Source of the DNA: Clostridia bacterium
Lineage (GTDB): Bacteria > Bacillota > Clostridia > Oscillospirales > Acutalibacteraceae
Assembly (NCBI GenBank): GCA_017399175.1
Contig: JAFQEE010000072.1
Coordinates: 1-64,000 of the forward strand
Reading direction: 5' to 3'
DNA length: 64,000 nucleotides
The notes below the pieces were generated by a model. The model was not told the origin of the DNA. It searched no databases and was given only the letters and a program-made list of their open reading frames with translations. Shown one piece after another: positions 1 through 8,745 of this stretch. The translations under genes and the position numbers were made by a program. Position 1 is the first letter of the stretch, and each line of letters begins with the position of its first letter.

Positions 1-172
1 AGTTTATCGGGGAGCTGTAGTGGTGGCGACACCATCTTGGCTCCCCTGAAAGGGGAGCTGTCGAACGGAGTGAGACTGAGGGGTTTGTTCGTTTACTATC
101 AAACCAATAGAGAACTATTTATAACCCCTCTGTCACCTTGCGGTGACATCTCCCCTTGCAGGGGAGACGAGA
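1..172. repeat. Composite palindromic repeat, copy A1
   Basis: GC-rich intergenic repeat built from nested inverted repeats: CTCCCCTGAAAGGGGAG near 41-57, a GTCACC/GGTGAC hairpin near 131-148 and CTCCCCTTGCAGGGGAG near 150-167. It starts with AGTTTATCGGGGAG, a terminal motif seen at several other repeat clusters in this window. A second copy lies in the opposite orientation at about 50944-51118. No coding potential is apparent. It is probably a non-autonomous mobile or REP-like element; its function is unknown. Confidence 0.75.
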
Positions 173-281
173 AAATGGTTCCTATTTCAATTTCATATTA
201 TCCCGACAAATTATAATTTGCCAATATTAAAAAGCATAGATAATCACTACAAAGCATAATCTATGCTGAGGAGTGATTGAT

Positions 282-749
282 TTGAGAATAGAATGGAAAA
301 AACTACTTGTATGTATTGCAATACCATTAGCAGTAGGTGGCGTTTCTGCACTTTTAACATCGGGTAATATGAAACTTTTTGAAGAAATCAACAAGCCACC
401 GTTGTCACCACCTGCGTGGCTTTTTCCTGTTGTATGGACAATTCTTTATGTGCTTATGGGAATAGCCTTGTATCTTGTTGTGACGACAAAGACAAGAGAA
501 AACAAAACACCTGCATTTATATCGTTTGGTGTACAGTTGTTCTTTAATTTCTTCTGGTCCATAATATTTTTTAATGCACAGGCATATCTCTTTGCATTTG
601 TATGGCTCTTGTTACTGTGGGTTGCAATTGTATTTAACATTTATTTCTTCAACAGAATAAACAATACATCTGCAAAACTTCTTATTCCGTATCTTGTATG
701 GGTGACATTTGCAGGATATTTAAATCTTGGAGTATATATTTTGAATTGA
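282..749 (+). CDS. tspO: TspO/MBR family tryptophan-rich sensory protein
   Basis: Small integral membrane protein of the TspO/peripheral benzodiazepine receptor family, which binds tetrapyrroles and hydrophobic ligands; its bacterial role is unsettled. The family hallmark is clear near the N-terminus: NKPPLSPPAWLFPVVWTILY, followed by MGIALYLV, then several more hydrophobic helices (five expected) and the usual length of about 155 residues. The TTG at 282 is chosen because GAGGAG (268-273) lies eight bases upstream; the GTG at 273 overlaps that site and is less likely. An inverted repeat (GCATAGAT 234-241 with ATCTATGC 259-266) lies just before the RBS and could influence translation. It stands alone between repeats. 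The family call is firm; the ligand is unknown. Confidence 0.9.
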   Translation: MRIEWKKLLVCIAIPLAVGGVSALLTSGNMKLFEEINKPPLSPPAWLFPVVWTILYVLMGIALYLVVTTKTRENKTPAFISFGVQLFFNFFWSIIFFNAQAYLFAFVWLLLLWVAIVFNIYFFNRINNTSAKLLIPYLVWVTFAGYLNLGVYILN

Positions 750-756
750 TAAAATA

Positions 757-852
757 AAAAAGTCATTCTGAGCAAAGCAAAGAATCTCTACCAAAGTTTA
801 CGATAAAATAAACAGAGATTCTTCGTCATTTCATTCCTCAGAATGACTTGTA
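757..852. repeat. TCATTCTGAG-family hairpin repeat
   Basis: Imperfect palindrome with outer arms GTCATTCTGAG and CTCAGAATGAC and inner arms AGAATCTC/GAGATTCTTC. It sits between the convergent tspO and GH16 genes and could act as a bidirectional terminator. A related copy lies at 21404-21480. Confidence 0.7.
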
Positions 853-865
853 TTTTTGTTGATTT

Positions 866-1768
866 TTATTTGTATTGATAAACTCTTACATAATCTACAA
901 TGAATTCGGCGGTGTCACCGGGTTTCATACTTATTTTACCCGTACCGTGACGGTCGGCATTTGCAATACCGTTTGCACCTGCAACTTCGCAAGAAAGTAT
1001 AAGATATTCGGGATTCTGACTTACGCCACCTGTTGAGAGTCTGCCTGTTTCAACACCGTTAATATAGAAAATATATTCATTTTCATTCCATTCAACACCA
1101 TAAGTGTTGTATTCTTCATAAGGGTTATTTGCAAACCATTTGCCGATTGTATCACCCTTGTGGTCCTCACCATAACCGTCGTAGTGGATGCCCGTTACAA
1201 CAGCATCTCCTGCACCCCACCATTTATCCTTATAGTACATTGATTCAAAAATATCAACTTCAGTACCGTCTTGTCCGCTGCCGTCAACATTTGAAACACC
1301 GTCATTCATCATCCAAAAGGCTGACCACATACCTGTTGACTTAGGCAAAATACATCTGCATTCAAAGTATCCGTAACAGAACTCATATTTTCCTCGTGTT
1401 TCAATACAACCTGTGTACCAACCTTCTTTGTAATCGTCAAAATTGATTGTGTCGTGCCATTTGTCATAATAATAGTTTTCAAGTGGTTCATTAAAGTAGG
1501 CAGTTGTGATAACAAGATTTCCGTCTTTCACAGAAACCATATCCTCGTGCCAGAAACCGCCTTTGCGTTCTGTTTCCCACCAAGGGTAATACCATTTCGA
1601 TGTGTCGAGTTTATCGCCTTCAAATTCATCTTCCCACACAAGTTCAAATCTTGATTCAAGTTCCAAATCTCGTCCGTTTGGTATAGCAGGAAGACTTAAT
1701 ATCTGTGGCAAAGCAGGGGAGATAACCATAAGCACAGCCACTAATGCTCGTATAACCTTTGATAACAT
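866..1768 (-). CDS. Secreted GH16 family glycoside hydrolase (beta-glucanase-like)
   Basis: Predicted endo-acting beta-glycanase of family GH16 (laminarinase/lichenase/agarase type). A hydrophobic signal-like N-terminus (about residues 5-25) precedes a jelly-roll domain containing DEFEG, LDTSKW and the active-site signature EVDIFE: nucleophile Glu170, Asp172 and acid/base Glu175, numbered from the ATG at 1768. That is the ExDxxE form with a beta-bulge. The 300-residue length is normal for one GH16 domain with no extra binding module. The ATG at 1768 is preferred over the GTG at 1777 because AGGTG lies six bases upstream; that RBS overlaps the stop codon of the preceding glycosidase, so the two are translationally coupled. 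Exact substrate cannot be read from sequence; beta-1,3 or mixed-linkage glucan is likely. Confidence 0.9.
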   Translation of the reverse strand: MLSKVIRALVAVLMVISPALPQILSLPAIPNGRDLELESRFELVWEDEFEGDKLDTSKWYYPWWETERKGGFWHEDMVSVKDGNLVITTAYFNEPLENYYYDKWHDTINFDDYKEGWYTGCIETRGKYEFCYGYFECRCILPKSTGMWSAFWMMNDGVSNVDGSGQDGTEVDIFESMYYKDKWWGAGDAVVTGIHYDGYGEDHKGDTIGKWFANNPYEEYNTYGVEWNENEYIFYINGVETGRLSTGGVSQNPEYLILSCEVAGANGIANADRHGTGKISMKPGDTAEFIVDYVRVYQYK

Positions 1769-1778
1769 TTGTGTCACC

Positions 1779-4292
1779 TCAATCGTTACAAATATCGTTT
1801 ACTGTTACAGAGAAAATATATGGTGCATAGGAATTTCTGTCGTTGAATTTAACTGAACCGTCATTTGTGAAATTGATTACATTTTCACCTGCTTTAAGTT
1901 CGATGTTCATTGTAGCGGTTTTAACCGTGTCCCAACTATAAGTATTTCTGCACCAGAGATTTTGTGCTTCACCATTAACATCAACTGTAATAAATCTTTC
2001 AATAAGGTCAACATTGTAACTGTGAACGCCACCCTCATCATTGTTTGAATATGAAACAGTAAGACGATAATCGCCGTTTTTAGGTGCATTCACCTTAAAA
2101 CTTGCAGAGCCACCGTTACAAGAGATATTTTCAATGTGGTCAGTAACAAGTGTTGCACCGTCAGAAAGTTCCATTTCATCAGCAGAAACAGTAACAGAAT
2201 AATTTGTTTCTTCAGCAACACTTATTGTACATTCAACAGTTTCTGTTGACTCGAAATCAATGTAATTAAGTCCTTTTCGAAGATATACAACAGATTTTCC
2301 GTCTGTATAAGCATCTGCACCGTCAATTTTGAAATTAGCAGAAACAGTTGTTGTCATATTGTAGAATCCGTCATAAGGAGCAACTGCTAAAAAAGACTTT
2401 GTGTTTTCGTTTGTCCTGTCACTATCTTTTAAAATAGCAATATTGTCAATCTCTTCGTATCTGCGGACAAGCAGACTGTCAACAACAAAAGTGCCGTCAC
2501 CGTGAGCCAATGTAAGAGTGTGTTCACCCTTTGTAAGATAACGGAGAAATGTCATTTTGTCGGTGTATTCACTCTTAATTGTGTTAGGAAGATAAATATC
2601 TTCTGTATCACTATCAAGTGTCATAATTACTCTTGTGTCAACTCGGTCAGCAGGAGTAGGACCATCGTTTGAGTTTCCGAAAATAACGGATAAGTCGTAA
2701 TAGCCTTTTTGCTCCACATTAAATTTTACTGTAATGCTGTCACCGTCATTTTCAAGACCACCAACCATACCTTGCAAGTCACCTGTGGTAGCATAAGCGC
2801 TGTCATAAGTGTATGTAAAACCATTACGGATACCGTGTTCAAATTCATAACGCTGTGGAAGATTATCGTTATAAAAATCTTCTTTACCGTCTTTGGCAGG
2901 AGTGAGTGTAATGTGATAAACTGCAGTAGGGTCAGGGTTTTTAAGGTCAACGCGGAGTTTTCCACCCATAACTCTGTCAGTATATTCAGCAACAAGTGTA
3001 GGCTCGTTTACAATACCACTCAAGCCCTCAAAGCATACCATTTCAACTTTAACATTAACTTTTTTGCCAAGGTTTGTTTTGCCTAAATGCTTGAAATTTA
3101 CAAAACTATTATAATCAGAACCACCACAGATAACTGTGATTTCGTCTTTACCCTCGGTCATTGATGCGAGTCCGTTAAAATATTTATAGTGGAATCTGTC
3201 ATATTCATATTTAATGGCATTTTCAAAGTCAGCGTGTGTGATATCAATGATTTTTGAGTCGAGAAGATAACCCTCCATATCGGCGTACCAACGGAAAAGC
3301 CACCAGTTTGAGTTAGGACTGTTGTTGTCAGCAACAGTATCGTTAAGGTTGTTTGCCAATCGCCAGTATGCAGCATTTGCATAAGCACCTGAATGTTCAA
3401 TGGCAGAAATGTATTTTACCATATCAGCGGGAGCACCACATTCATACATTGTGCCGTATTCAGTAACGATAATCGGCATATCTTCTATACCCATTTCGTC
3501 TTCAAGTTCACGATATTGGTCAACATGGTCCTGCCAGTAATATGCAGATGTTTCACCAAGTTCGTGATAAATCATTATGTCGGGCATACAGTCATTTTCT
3601 TTGCAAAAGTCAAGGAAATGTTCTAATTCATAAAGGTCAAAATCGCAATATCCCGGACCACCGATTACAGCATCAGGGTCGATTGAACGGACAAGGTCAT
3701 ATGTTTCTTCCCAAGCCTTGTAAAAACGGAGTTTTGCTTCGTCATCATACATAAGCCATGTACCGTCAGGTGACGGAGTACCAAACCAGACTGCGTTATC
3801 AGTTTCGTTGTAAAGACAATAAACGAGTCTGTCAGCATAGTCTTTCTCTACAAGTTTCTTTACTGCTTCTTCAACCTGTGGCAGAAATCTTTCACGGACA
3901 AACTTCATACTGTCATAATTGCCTTCGGCACGAATATCCGTAATTTCCTGATGACAATAGTACCAAGTGTCAAAGCAGTCCTGCAAATAAACTGTGATAT
4001 AGTCGCAATTCTGGAGCATTGGTGCAACATGGTCAACATCACCAATCGGGTGCTGAAGTCCGTCAATCACCTTTTGTGAGATACTTGAAACATCAATACT
4101 TTCCACAACTGCGTTGTCAGGCACACCATTTTCAGCAGTGCCGTAAAGGTATCCCGATGCTTTGCTGGAAACTTCACCAAGAAAAGCATTTGCATCAACC
4201 CGTAATGTAGGACGGAAAGCATAAGGAATGCCCTCTGCTGCCATGGATAAAACAGTAACTAAACTCAATATTAAACTGATAATTTTAAGCAT
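1779..4292 (-). CDS. Secreted clan GH-A-like glycoside hydrolase with C-terminal carbohydrate-binding-like domains
   Basis: Large secreted protein of 837 residues. A signal peptide (MLKIISLILSLVTVLSMAAEG) is followed by a probable TIM barrel over about 60-450: the strand ending YNETD gives a candidate acid/base Glu163 in an Asn-Glu pair, and VTEYG gives a candidate nucleophile Glu278, the usual strand-4 and strand-7 arrangement of clan GH-A. The C-terminal half contains two beta-sandwich stretches resembling CBM6/CBM35 modules (about 520-640 and 700-837). The ATG at 4292 has GGTGG five bases upstream; the upstream in-frame extension looks non-coding. It is the first gene of a pair with the GH16 gene. 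The exact family (GH39-like or an unlisted group) and substrate are not recognised; activity is inferred from fold motifs only. Confidence 0.65.
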   Translation of the reverse strand: MLKIISLILSLVTVLSMAAEGIPYAFRPTLRVDANAFLGEVSSKASGYLYGTAENGVPDNAVVESIDVSSISQKVIDGLQHPIGDVDHVAPMLQNCDYITVYLQDCFDTWYYCHQEITDIRAEGNYDSMKFVRERFLPQVEEAVKKLVEKDYADRLVYCLYNETDNAVWFGTPSPDGTWLMYDDEAKLRFYKAWEETYDLVRSIDPDAVIGGPGYCDFDLYELEHFLDFCKENDCMPDIMIYHELGETSAYYWQDHVDQYRELEDEMGIEDMPIIVTEYGTMYECGAPADMVKYISAIEHSGAYANAAYWRLANNLNDTVADNNSPNSNWWLFRWYADMEGYLLDSKIIDITHADFENAIKYEYDRFHYKYFNGLASMTEGKDEITVICGGSDYNSFVNFKHLGKTNLGKKVNVKVEMVCFEGLSGIVNEPTLVAEYTDRVMGGKLRVDLKNPDPTAVYHITLTPAKDGKEDFYNDNLPQRYEFEHGIRNGFTYTYDSAYATTGDLQGMVGGLENDGDSITVKFNVEQKGYYDLSVIFGNSNDGPTPADRVDTRVIMTLDSDTEDIYLPNTIKSEYTDKMTFLRYLTKGEHTLTLAHGDGTFVVDSLLVRRYEEIDNIAILKDSDRTNENTKSFLAVAPYDGFYNMTTTVSANFKIDGADAYTDGKSVVYLRKGLNYIDFESTETVECTISVAEETNYSVTVSADEMELSDGATLVTDHIENISCNGGSASFKVNAPKNGDYRLTVSYSNNDEGGVHSYNVDLIERFITVDVNGEAQNLWCRNTYSWDTVKTATMNIELKAGENVINFTNDGSVKFNDRNSYAPYIFSVTVNDICND

Positions 4293-4370
4293 AATTCCAC
4301 CAACTTTTTTAAGATATAATGATAATACCAAAATTCGGATTATAATGCAACAAACGAAAAATAAAAAATC

Positions 4371-4513
4371 TTTACAGAATAAAATAAATATGATAAAATA
4401 TATATGACCTGACATGAAGACGCTTTTGCTTCCGGATGAAAGGTGTAATGTATAAATAAAATACTACACTTAGATTTAACGGTACAATATCTTCAGGGGT
4501 ATTGTACCTTTTT
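4371..4513 (+). promoter_or_regulatory. Promoter and attenuator-like leader of the hydrogenase maturation operon
   Basis: A strong promoter is visible: TTTACA (4371-4376), 17-bp spacer, TAAAAT (4394-4399), so transcription should start near 4406. About 75 nt downstream sits a terminator: GGTACAATA (4481-4489) pairs with TATTGTACC (4500-4508), followed by TTTTT. The RNA between holds two smaller hairpins (GAAG..CTTC near 4416-4432 and GTGTA..TACAC near 4443-4470). Promoter, structured leader, terminator and then gene is the layout of transcription attenuation. I match it to no known riboswitch class. The alternative is read-through termination of a short RNA. Confidence 0.6.
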
Positions 4514-4542
4514 GCATTTATAAACCAAGTTGAGGTGATTTT

Positions 4543-4800
4543 ATGGAAACTCGTATTGCTGTTATGGGAATTATAGTTGAGAAAACGGAGTCAGTTGAGC
4601 TTCTCAACGCTATTCTCCACGATTATGGTGAATATATCGTCGGAAGAATGGGAATTCCATACAGAAAGAAAAATGTTAATATAGTAAGTATCGCAGTTGA
4701 TGCACCACAGGATATGATTTCTGCATTATCGGGAAAAATCGGCAAAATAGATGGTGTCAGCGTTAAAACTGCATATTCAAATGTGATTACAAATGAATGA
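4543..4800 (+). CDS. Putative iron-only hydrogenase system regulator, TM1266 type
   Basis: 85-residue protein of the TM1266 family, ACT/NikR-like small ligand-binding proteins that co-occur with [FeFe]-hydrogenase maturases. It begins METRIAVMGIIVEK, contains YIVGRMGIPYRKKNVNIVSIAVDAP and ends with IDGVSVKTAYS; length and composition fit the family. The RBS is TTGAGGTG before the ATG at 4543. It heads the hyd cluster and overlaps the hydE start by eight bases, so it is translationally coupled. A regulatory role is a family assumption; no DNA-binding motif is visible. Confidence 0.85.
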   Translation: METRIAVMGIIVEKTESVELLNAILHDYGEYIVGRMGIPYRKKNVNIVSIAVDAPQDMISALSGKIGKIDGVSVKTAYSNVITNE

Positions 4801-5845
4801 GAAATTATTTAAAATCGGACAAAAGCTCATCAGTACAGGAAAACTTTCAACAACTGAATACAAATATCTTATTGATAACAGAAATGAAGAAATTACAGAG
4901 TTACTCAAAAATGAAGCGGTAAAAAAGCGTAAAGAGATTTACGGCAACACAGTTTTTATTCGTGGACTTATTGAAATCAGTAATATCTGCAAAAATGATT
5001 GCCTTTACTGTGGCATAAGAGCGTCAAACAAAGAATGTGAAAGATACAGACTAACAAAAGAAGAAATTTTATCTTGTTGTGACGAGGGTTATTCACTTGG
5101 TTTCCGCACCTTTGTAATGCAGGGTGGAGAAGATTTGCATTTTACTGATGACTTGTTAGTTGAGATTATCGGTGAAATAAAGAAGAAATATCCCGATTGT
5201 GCAATCACTCTTTCATTAGGTGAGAGAAGTTACGAAAGTTATAAAAAACTATATGATGCAGGTGCTGACAGATATCTTCTTCGTCACGAAACTGCTGATG
5301 AAGAACATTATAACAAACTGCATCCTTTCAAAATGAATTATAAAACACGAATGGAATGTCTTAAAAATCTTAAAGAAATAGGATTTCAGACTGGTTGTGG
5401 CTTTATGGTAGGCTCACCACATCAGACAACTGAAAATCTTGCGAAAGACTTGAAATTCATTGAAGAATTTTCACCACAGATGTGTGGCATAGGACCATTT
5501 ATACCACATAAGGCAACGGACTTTCGTGACGAGCCTTCAGGTGATGTTGAACTGACTTGTTTCCTACTTTCAATCATAAGGCTTATAAAACCGACAATTT
5601 TGCTCCCTGCAACAACTGCATTAGGTTCAGCTGAGCAAGGAGGCAGAGAAAAAGGCATTTTGTGTGGTGCAAATGTAATAATGCCAAACTTATCACCACA
5701 CAGTGTTCGTAAAAAATACGAACTTTATAACAACAAGTTAATCAGCGGTAATGAATCCGCACAGGAAATAGAAAATCTAAAAAACAGCATGAAAAATATC
5801 GGTTATGAAATAATAACCGATAGAGGCGATATAAAGGAGAAATAG
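4793..5845 (+). CDS. hydE: [FeFe] hydrogenase H-cluster radical SAM maturase HydE
   Basis: Radical SAM enzyme that works with HydG and HydF to build the 2Fe subcluster of the [FeFe]-hydrogenase H-cluster; HydE acts on the HydG-derived Fe(CO)2(CN)-cysteine synthon. The SAM-cluster motif CX3CX2C is at Cys66, Cys70 and Cys73 (ISNICKNDCLYCG). The central barrel has MQGGE and RHETADEEHYNKLHP, and the C-terminus has PATTALGS and ANVIMPNLSP, all typical of HydE/BioB-like enzymes. The 350-residue length is normal. It overlaps the preceding gene and lies two bases before hydG. The RBS is weak; coupling to the upstream stop is likely. Confidence 0.95.
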   Translation: MNEKLFKIGQKLISTGKLSTTEYKYLIDNRNEEITELLKNEAVKKRKEIYGNTVFIRGLIEISNICKNDCLYCGIRASNKECERYRLTKEEILSCCDEGYSLGFRTFVMQGGEDLHFTDDLLVEIIGEIKKKYPDCAITLSLGERSYESYKKLYDAGADRYLLRHETADEEHYNKLHPFKMNYKTRMECLKNLKEIGFQTGCGFMVGSPHQTTENLAKDLKFIEEFSPQMCGIGPFIPHKATDFRDEPSGDVELTCFLLSIIRLIKPTILLPATTALGSAEQGGREKGILCGANVIMPNLSPHSVRKKYELYNNKLISGNESAQEIENLKNSMKNIGYEIITDRGDIKEK

Positions 5846-5847
5846 AT

Positions 5848-7293
5848 ATGGCATATAATCCAAAATCATTAAAGGCTGAAGAATTTATCAGCGATGAAGA
5901 AATACTTGCAACACTCGAATATGCTGAACAGAACAAGTATAACGCAGAGTTAATTGACGAAATTTTAGAAAAGGCAAGACCTAAAAAGACAGAAGAAGGT
6001 ACAGTTTGTGCAGGACTTTCTCACCGTGAGGCAGCGGTTTTGCTCCTTTGCGATATTCCTGAAATGAATGAAAAAATGTTCAAACTTGCCGAAGAAATCA
6101 AACTTGCATTTTACGGAAATCGTATTGTAATGTTTGCACCACTTTACCTTTCAAACTACTGTGTAAACGGATGTGTTTACTGTCCGTATCACTATCAGAA
6201 CAAGCATATCTGTCGTAAAAAGCTTACACAGGAAGAAGTTCGTCAGGAGGTTATCGCACTTCAGGATATGGGACATAAGCGTCTTGCTATTGAAGCAGGT
6301 GAAGACCCTGTAAACAATCCTATCGAATATATCCTTGAATGTATTGATACAATTTATAGCATCAAGCATAAAAACGGTGCAATCCGTCGAGTTAATGTAA
6401 ATATTGCAGCAACAACAGTTGAGAATTACAGAAAACTTAAAGATGCAGGAATCGGTACATATATTCTTTTCCAGGAAACATATCATAAGGAAAGCTACGA
6501 AAAACTTCATCCGACAGGACCAAAGCACAACTATGCTTATCATACAGAGGCAATGGACAGAGCAATGGAGGGTGGCATTGATGACGTTGGCCTTGGTGTG
6601 CTTTTCGGACTTGAACTCTATAAATACGAATTCGTAGGACTTATGATGCACGCTGAACACCTTGAGGCTGTTCACGGTGTAGGCCCTCATACAATCAGCG
6701 TTCCAAGAATCAAAAAGGCAGACGACATTGACCCTGATGTGTTTGATAATTCAATTTCAGACGAAATGTTTGAAAAGATTATCGCTTGTATCCGTATCGC
6801 AGTTCCATATACAGGTATGATTATTTCAACAAGAGAATCAGAAGAAGTTCGTGGCAAAGTACTTAATATGGGTATTTCGCAAATCAGCGGTGCTTCAAGA
6901 ACATCTGTCGGTGGATATACAGAAGAAGAGCGTCCTCACGATTCAGAGCAGTTTGATGTTTCTGACCAGAGAACTCTTGACGAGGTTGTCCGTTGGCTTA
7001 TGGAAAAAGGTCATATTCCATCATTCTGTACTGCTTGTTATCGCGAAGGCAGAACAGGTGACCGCTTTATGGCACTTTGCAAAAACGGACAGATTCTCAA
7101 CTGTTGCCATCCTAATGCTCTTATGACACTTACAGAATTCCTTGTGGACTATGCAAGTGAAGAAACAAAGAAAATCGGTTTTGAACTGATTGAAAAGGAA
7201 CTTCAAAAAGTTCCTAATCCAAAAGCAAGAGCAATCGCAATTCAGAATGTAGAAGATATTAAAGCGTCAAACAGACGAGATTTCAGGTTTTAA
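5848..7293 (+). CDS. hydG: [FeFe] hydrogenase H-cluster radical SAM maturase HydG
   Basis: Tyrosine lyase that makes the CO and CN- ligands and the iron synthon of the H-cluster from tyrosine, cysteine and iron. Two cluster sites are visible: CX3CX2C at Cys105, Cys109 and Cys112 for the SAM cluster, and CX2CX22C at Cys394, Cys397 and Cys420 for the auxiliary cluster that carries the dangler iron. Presence of the second motif separates HydG from the related ThiH. The 481-residue length is typical. The RBS AAGGAGA precedes the ATG at 5848. It sits tightly between hydE and hydF. Confidence 0.96.
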   Translation: MAYNPKSLKAEEFISDEEILATLEYAEQNKYNAELIDEILEKARPKKTEEGTVCAGLSHREAAVLLLCDIPEMNEKMFKLAEEIKLAFYGNRIVMFAPLYLSNYCVNGCVYCPYHYQNKHICRKKLTQEEVRQEVIALQDMGHKRLAIEAGEDPVNNPIEYILECIDTIYSIKHKNGAIRRVNVNIAATTVENYRKLKDAGIGTYILFQETYHKESYEKLHPTGPKHNYAYHTEAMDRAMEGGIDDVGLGVLFGLELYKYEFVGLMMHAEHLEAVHGVGPHTISVPRIKKADDIDPDVFDNSISDEMFEKIIACIRIAVPYTGMIISTRESEEVRGKVLNMGISQISGASRTSVGGYTEEERPHDSEQFDVSDQRTLDEVVRWLMEKGHIPSFCTACYREGRTGDRFMALCKNGQILNCCHPNALMTLTEFLVDYASEETKKIGFELIEKELQKVPNPKARAIAIQNVEDIKASNRRDFRF

Positions 7294-7295
7294 TT

Positions 7296-8474
7296 ATGAG
7301 TTTGAATGAAGTTGTATCAGCTGAAAGACTACATATAGGTTTTTTCGGACTGCGAAATGCAGGTAAATCAAGTGTTGTAAATGCTGTCACAGGGCAGGAA
7401 ATGTCACTTGTGTCAGATGTAAAAGGCACAACAACAGACCCTGTTAAAAAGGCTATGGAATTATTACCTTTAGGTCCCGTTGTAATTGTTGATACTCCAG
7501 GTATTGACGACGAGGGGACTCTTGGCGAAATGCGAGTGAAAAAGACAAAGCAGGTGCTCAATTACATTGATATTGCTGTGCTTGTTGTGGATTCTACAGT
7601 TGGCTTGCAGGATTTTGACCGTGAAATGCTCGCTCTTTTCGATAAAAAGAAAATCCCATTTGTTGTAGCATATAACAAGTCAGATTTGTTTGCAGAAAAT
7701 GTCCAATTAGATGACAAAACAATTCTTGTGAGTGCAAAAAACGGTACAAATATCAATGAACTTAAAAACAAAATTGCACAGGCAGTAAAAGTGCAGAATG
7801 AAAACAAACGAGTTGTCGGTGATTTGTTGAAGACAGGGGATATGGTTGTCCTGGTAACACCTATTGACTCGGCAGCCCCTAAAGGCAGACTTATTCTCCC
7901 ACAGCAAATGACAATCCGTGACATTCTCGATTCAGGTGCAATTCCCGTTGTCACAAGGGAAACAGAGCTTGAAAATACACTTAATGCGCTTAAAGAAAAG
8001 CCTAAAATGGTTATAACTGACTCACAGGCATTTGGCTTTGTGTCAAAAATCGTTGGTGATATTCAATTAACATCTTTTTCAATTCTTATGGCAAGGTATA
8101 AAGGAAGTCTTGAGAGTGCCATAAAAGGTGCTGAAAAAATGAAAAATCTCAATGAGGGTGACACTATTCTTATTTCAGAGGGATGCACTCATCATCGTCA
8201 ATGTGGTGATATCGGCACACAAAAACTCCCTAAATGGTTGAAAGAATATTCGGGAAAAGAACTGAATTTCAAATTTACTTCGGGTAAAGATTTTCCTGAA
8301 GATTTAAGTGGTGTTTCACTTGTAATCCATTGTGGCGGATGTATGCTCACAGAACGAGAAATGCAGTACCGTCGTCGTTTCTGTGAAGAAAACAATGTGC
8401 CAATAACCAACTACGGCACAGCAATAGCACAAATCAACGGAATTTTAGAAAAAAGCCTAAAACCAATAAAATAA
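7296..8474 (+). CDS. hydF: [FeFe] hydrogenase H-cluster maturation GTPase HydF
   Basis: Scaffold GTPase that carries the 2Fe precursor and delivers it to apo-hydrogenase. The N-terminal Era-like GTPase has P-loop GLRNAGKS (18-25), DTPGIDDEG (G3) and NKSD (G4). The C-terminal metal-binding region has CTHHRQ (Cys297) and HCGGC (Cys346, Cys349), the family's CxH...HCxxC cluster site. The 392-residue length is normal. It is the last gene of the maturation operon; no hydrogenase structural gene lies in this window, so the substrate enzyme must be encoded elsewhere. Confidence 0.96.
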   Translation: MSLNEVVSAERLHIGFFGLRNAGKSSVVNAVTGQEMSLVSDVKGTTTDPVKKAMELLPLGPVVIVDTPGIDDEGTLGEMRVKKTKQVLNYIDIAVLVVDSTVGLQDFDREMLALFDKKKIPFVVAYNKSDLFAENVQLDDKTILVSAKNGTNINELKNKIAQAVKVQNENKRVVGDLLKTGDMVVLVTPIDSAAPKGRLILPQQMTIRDILDSGAIPVVTRETELENTLNALKEKPKMVITDSQAFGFVSKIVGDIQLTSFSILMARYKGSLESAIKGAEKMKNLNEGDTILISEGCTHHRQCGDIGTQKLPKWLKEYSGKELNFKFTSGKDFPEDLSGVSLVIHCGGCMLTEREMQYRRRFCEENNVPITNYGTAIAQINGILEKSLKPIK

Positions 8475-8745
8475 ACTCCAATTCAAATCATAATTTATCG
8501 GGCCCCTCAGTCACCTTACGGTGACAGCTCATTACTCGCCTGCCGGCTCAGACAGCGCTAATACAGCGTCCACCGGACGCTCGCGCCCCATCAAGTGGGG
8601 AGCCTAATTTTGGCCTTCCCCCTGGAGGGGAAGGTGGCGCGAGCAAAGCGAGTGACGGAAGGGGGGATTTATAATCGCAACGCAGTTCCGACCTTTTCCA
8701 TTTTTCATTTTCAACTTTACACTTACCCCGACAAACTCCAATCTG
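8475..8745. repeat. Composite palindromic repeat, copy B1
   Basis: About 270 bp of mosaic intergenic repeat: TTTATCGGGCCCCTCAG, a GTCACCTTACGGTGAC hairpin, a GC-rich central part (GTCCACCGGACGC), CTTCCCCCTGGAGGGGAAG, a GAGCAAAGCGAGTGACGGAAG block, the block ATAATCGCAACGCAGTTCC and a CCCCGACAAACTCCAATCTGTCC end. An inverted, nearly colinear copy is at about 33746-34015. It fills the gap between hydF and the ECF S gene. The small plus-strand reading frame inside is repeat sequence, not a credible gene. Confidence 0.8.

Noticed and set aside
4406..4510. SAM, TPP, FMN, ZTP or c-di-GMP riboswitch
   Set aside because: None of the core motifs of those classes could be found in the leader; it is left as an unclassified attenuator.
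6151..6690. 179-residue minus-strand open frame inside hydG
   Set aside because: It is antisense to the well-supported hydG, is rich in Cys/Ile/Phe from reversed codons, and has no RBS.
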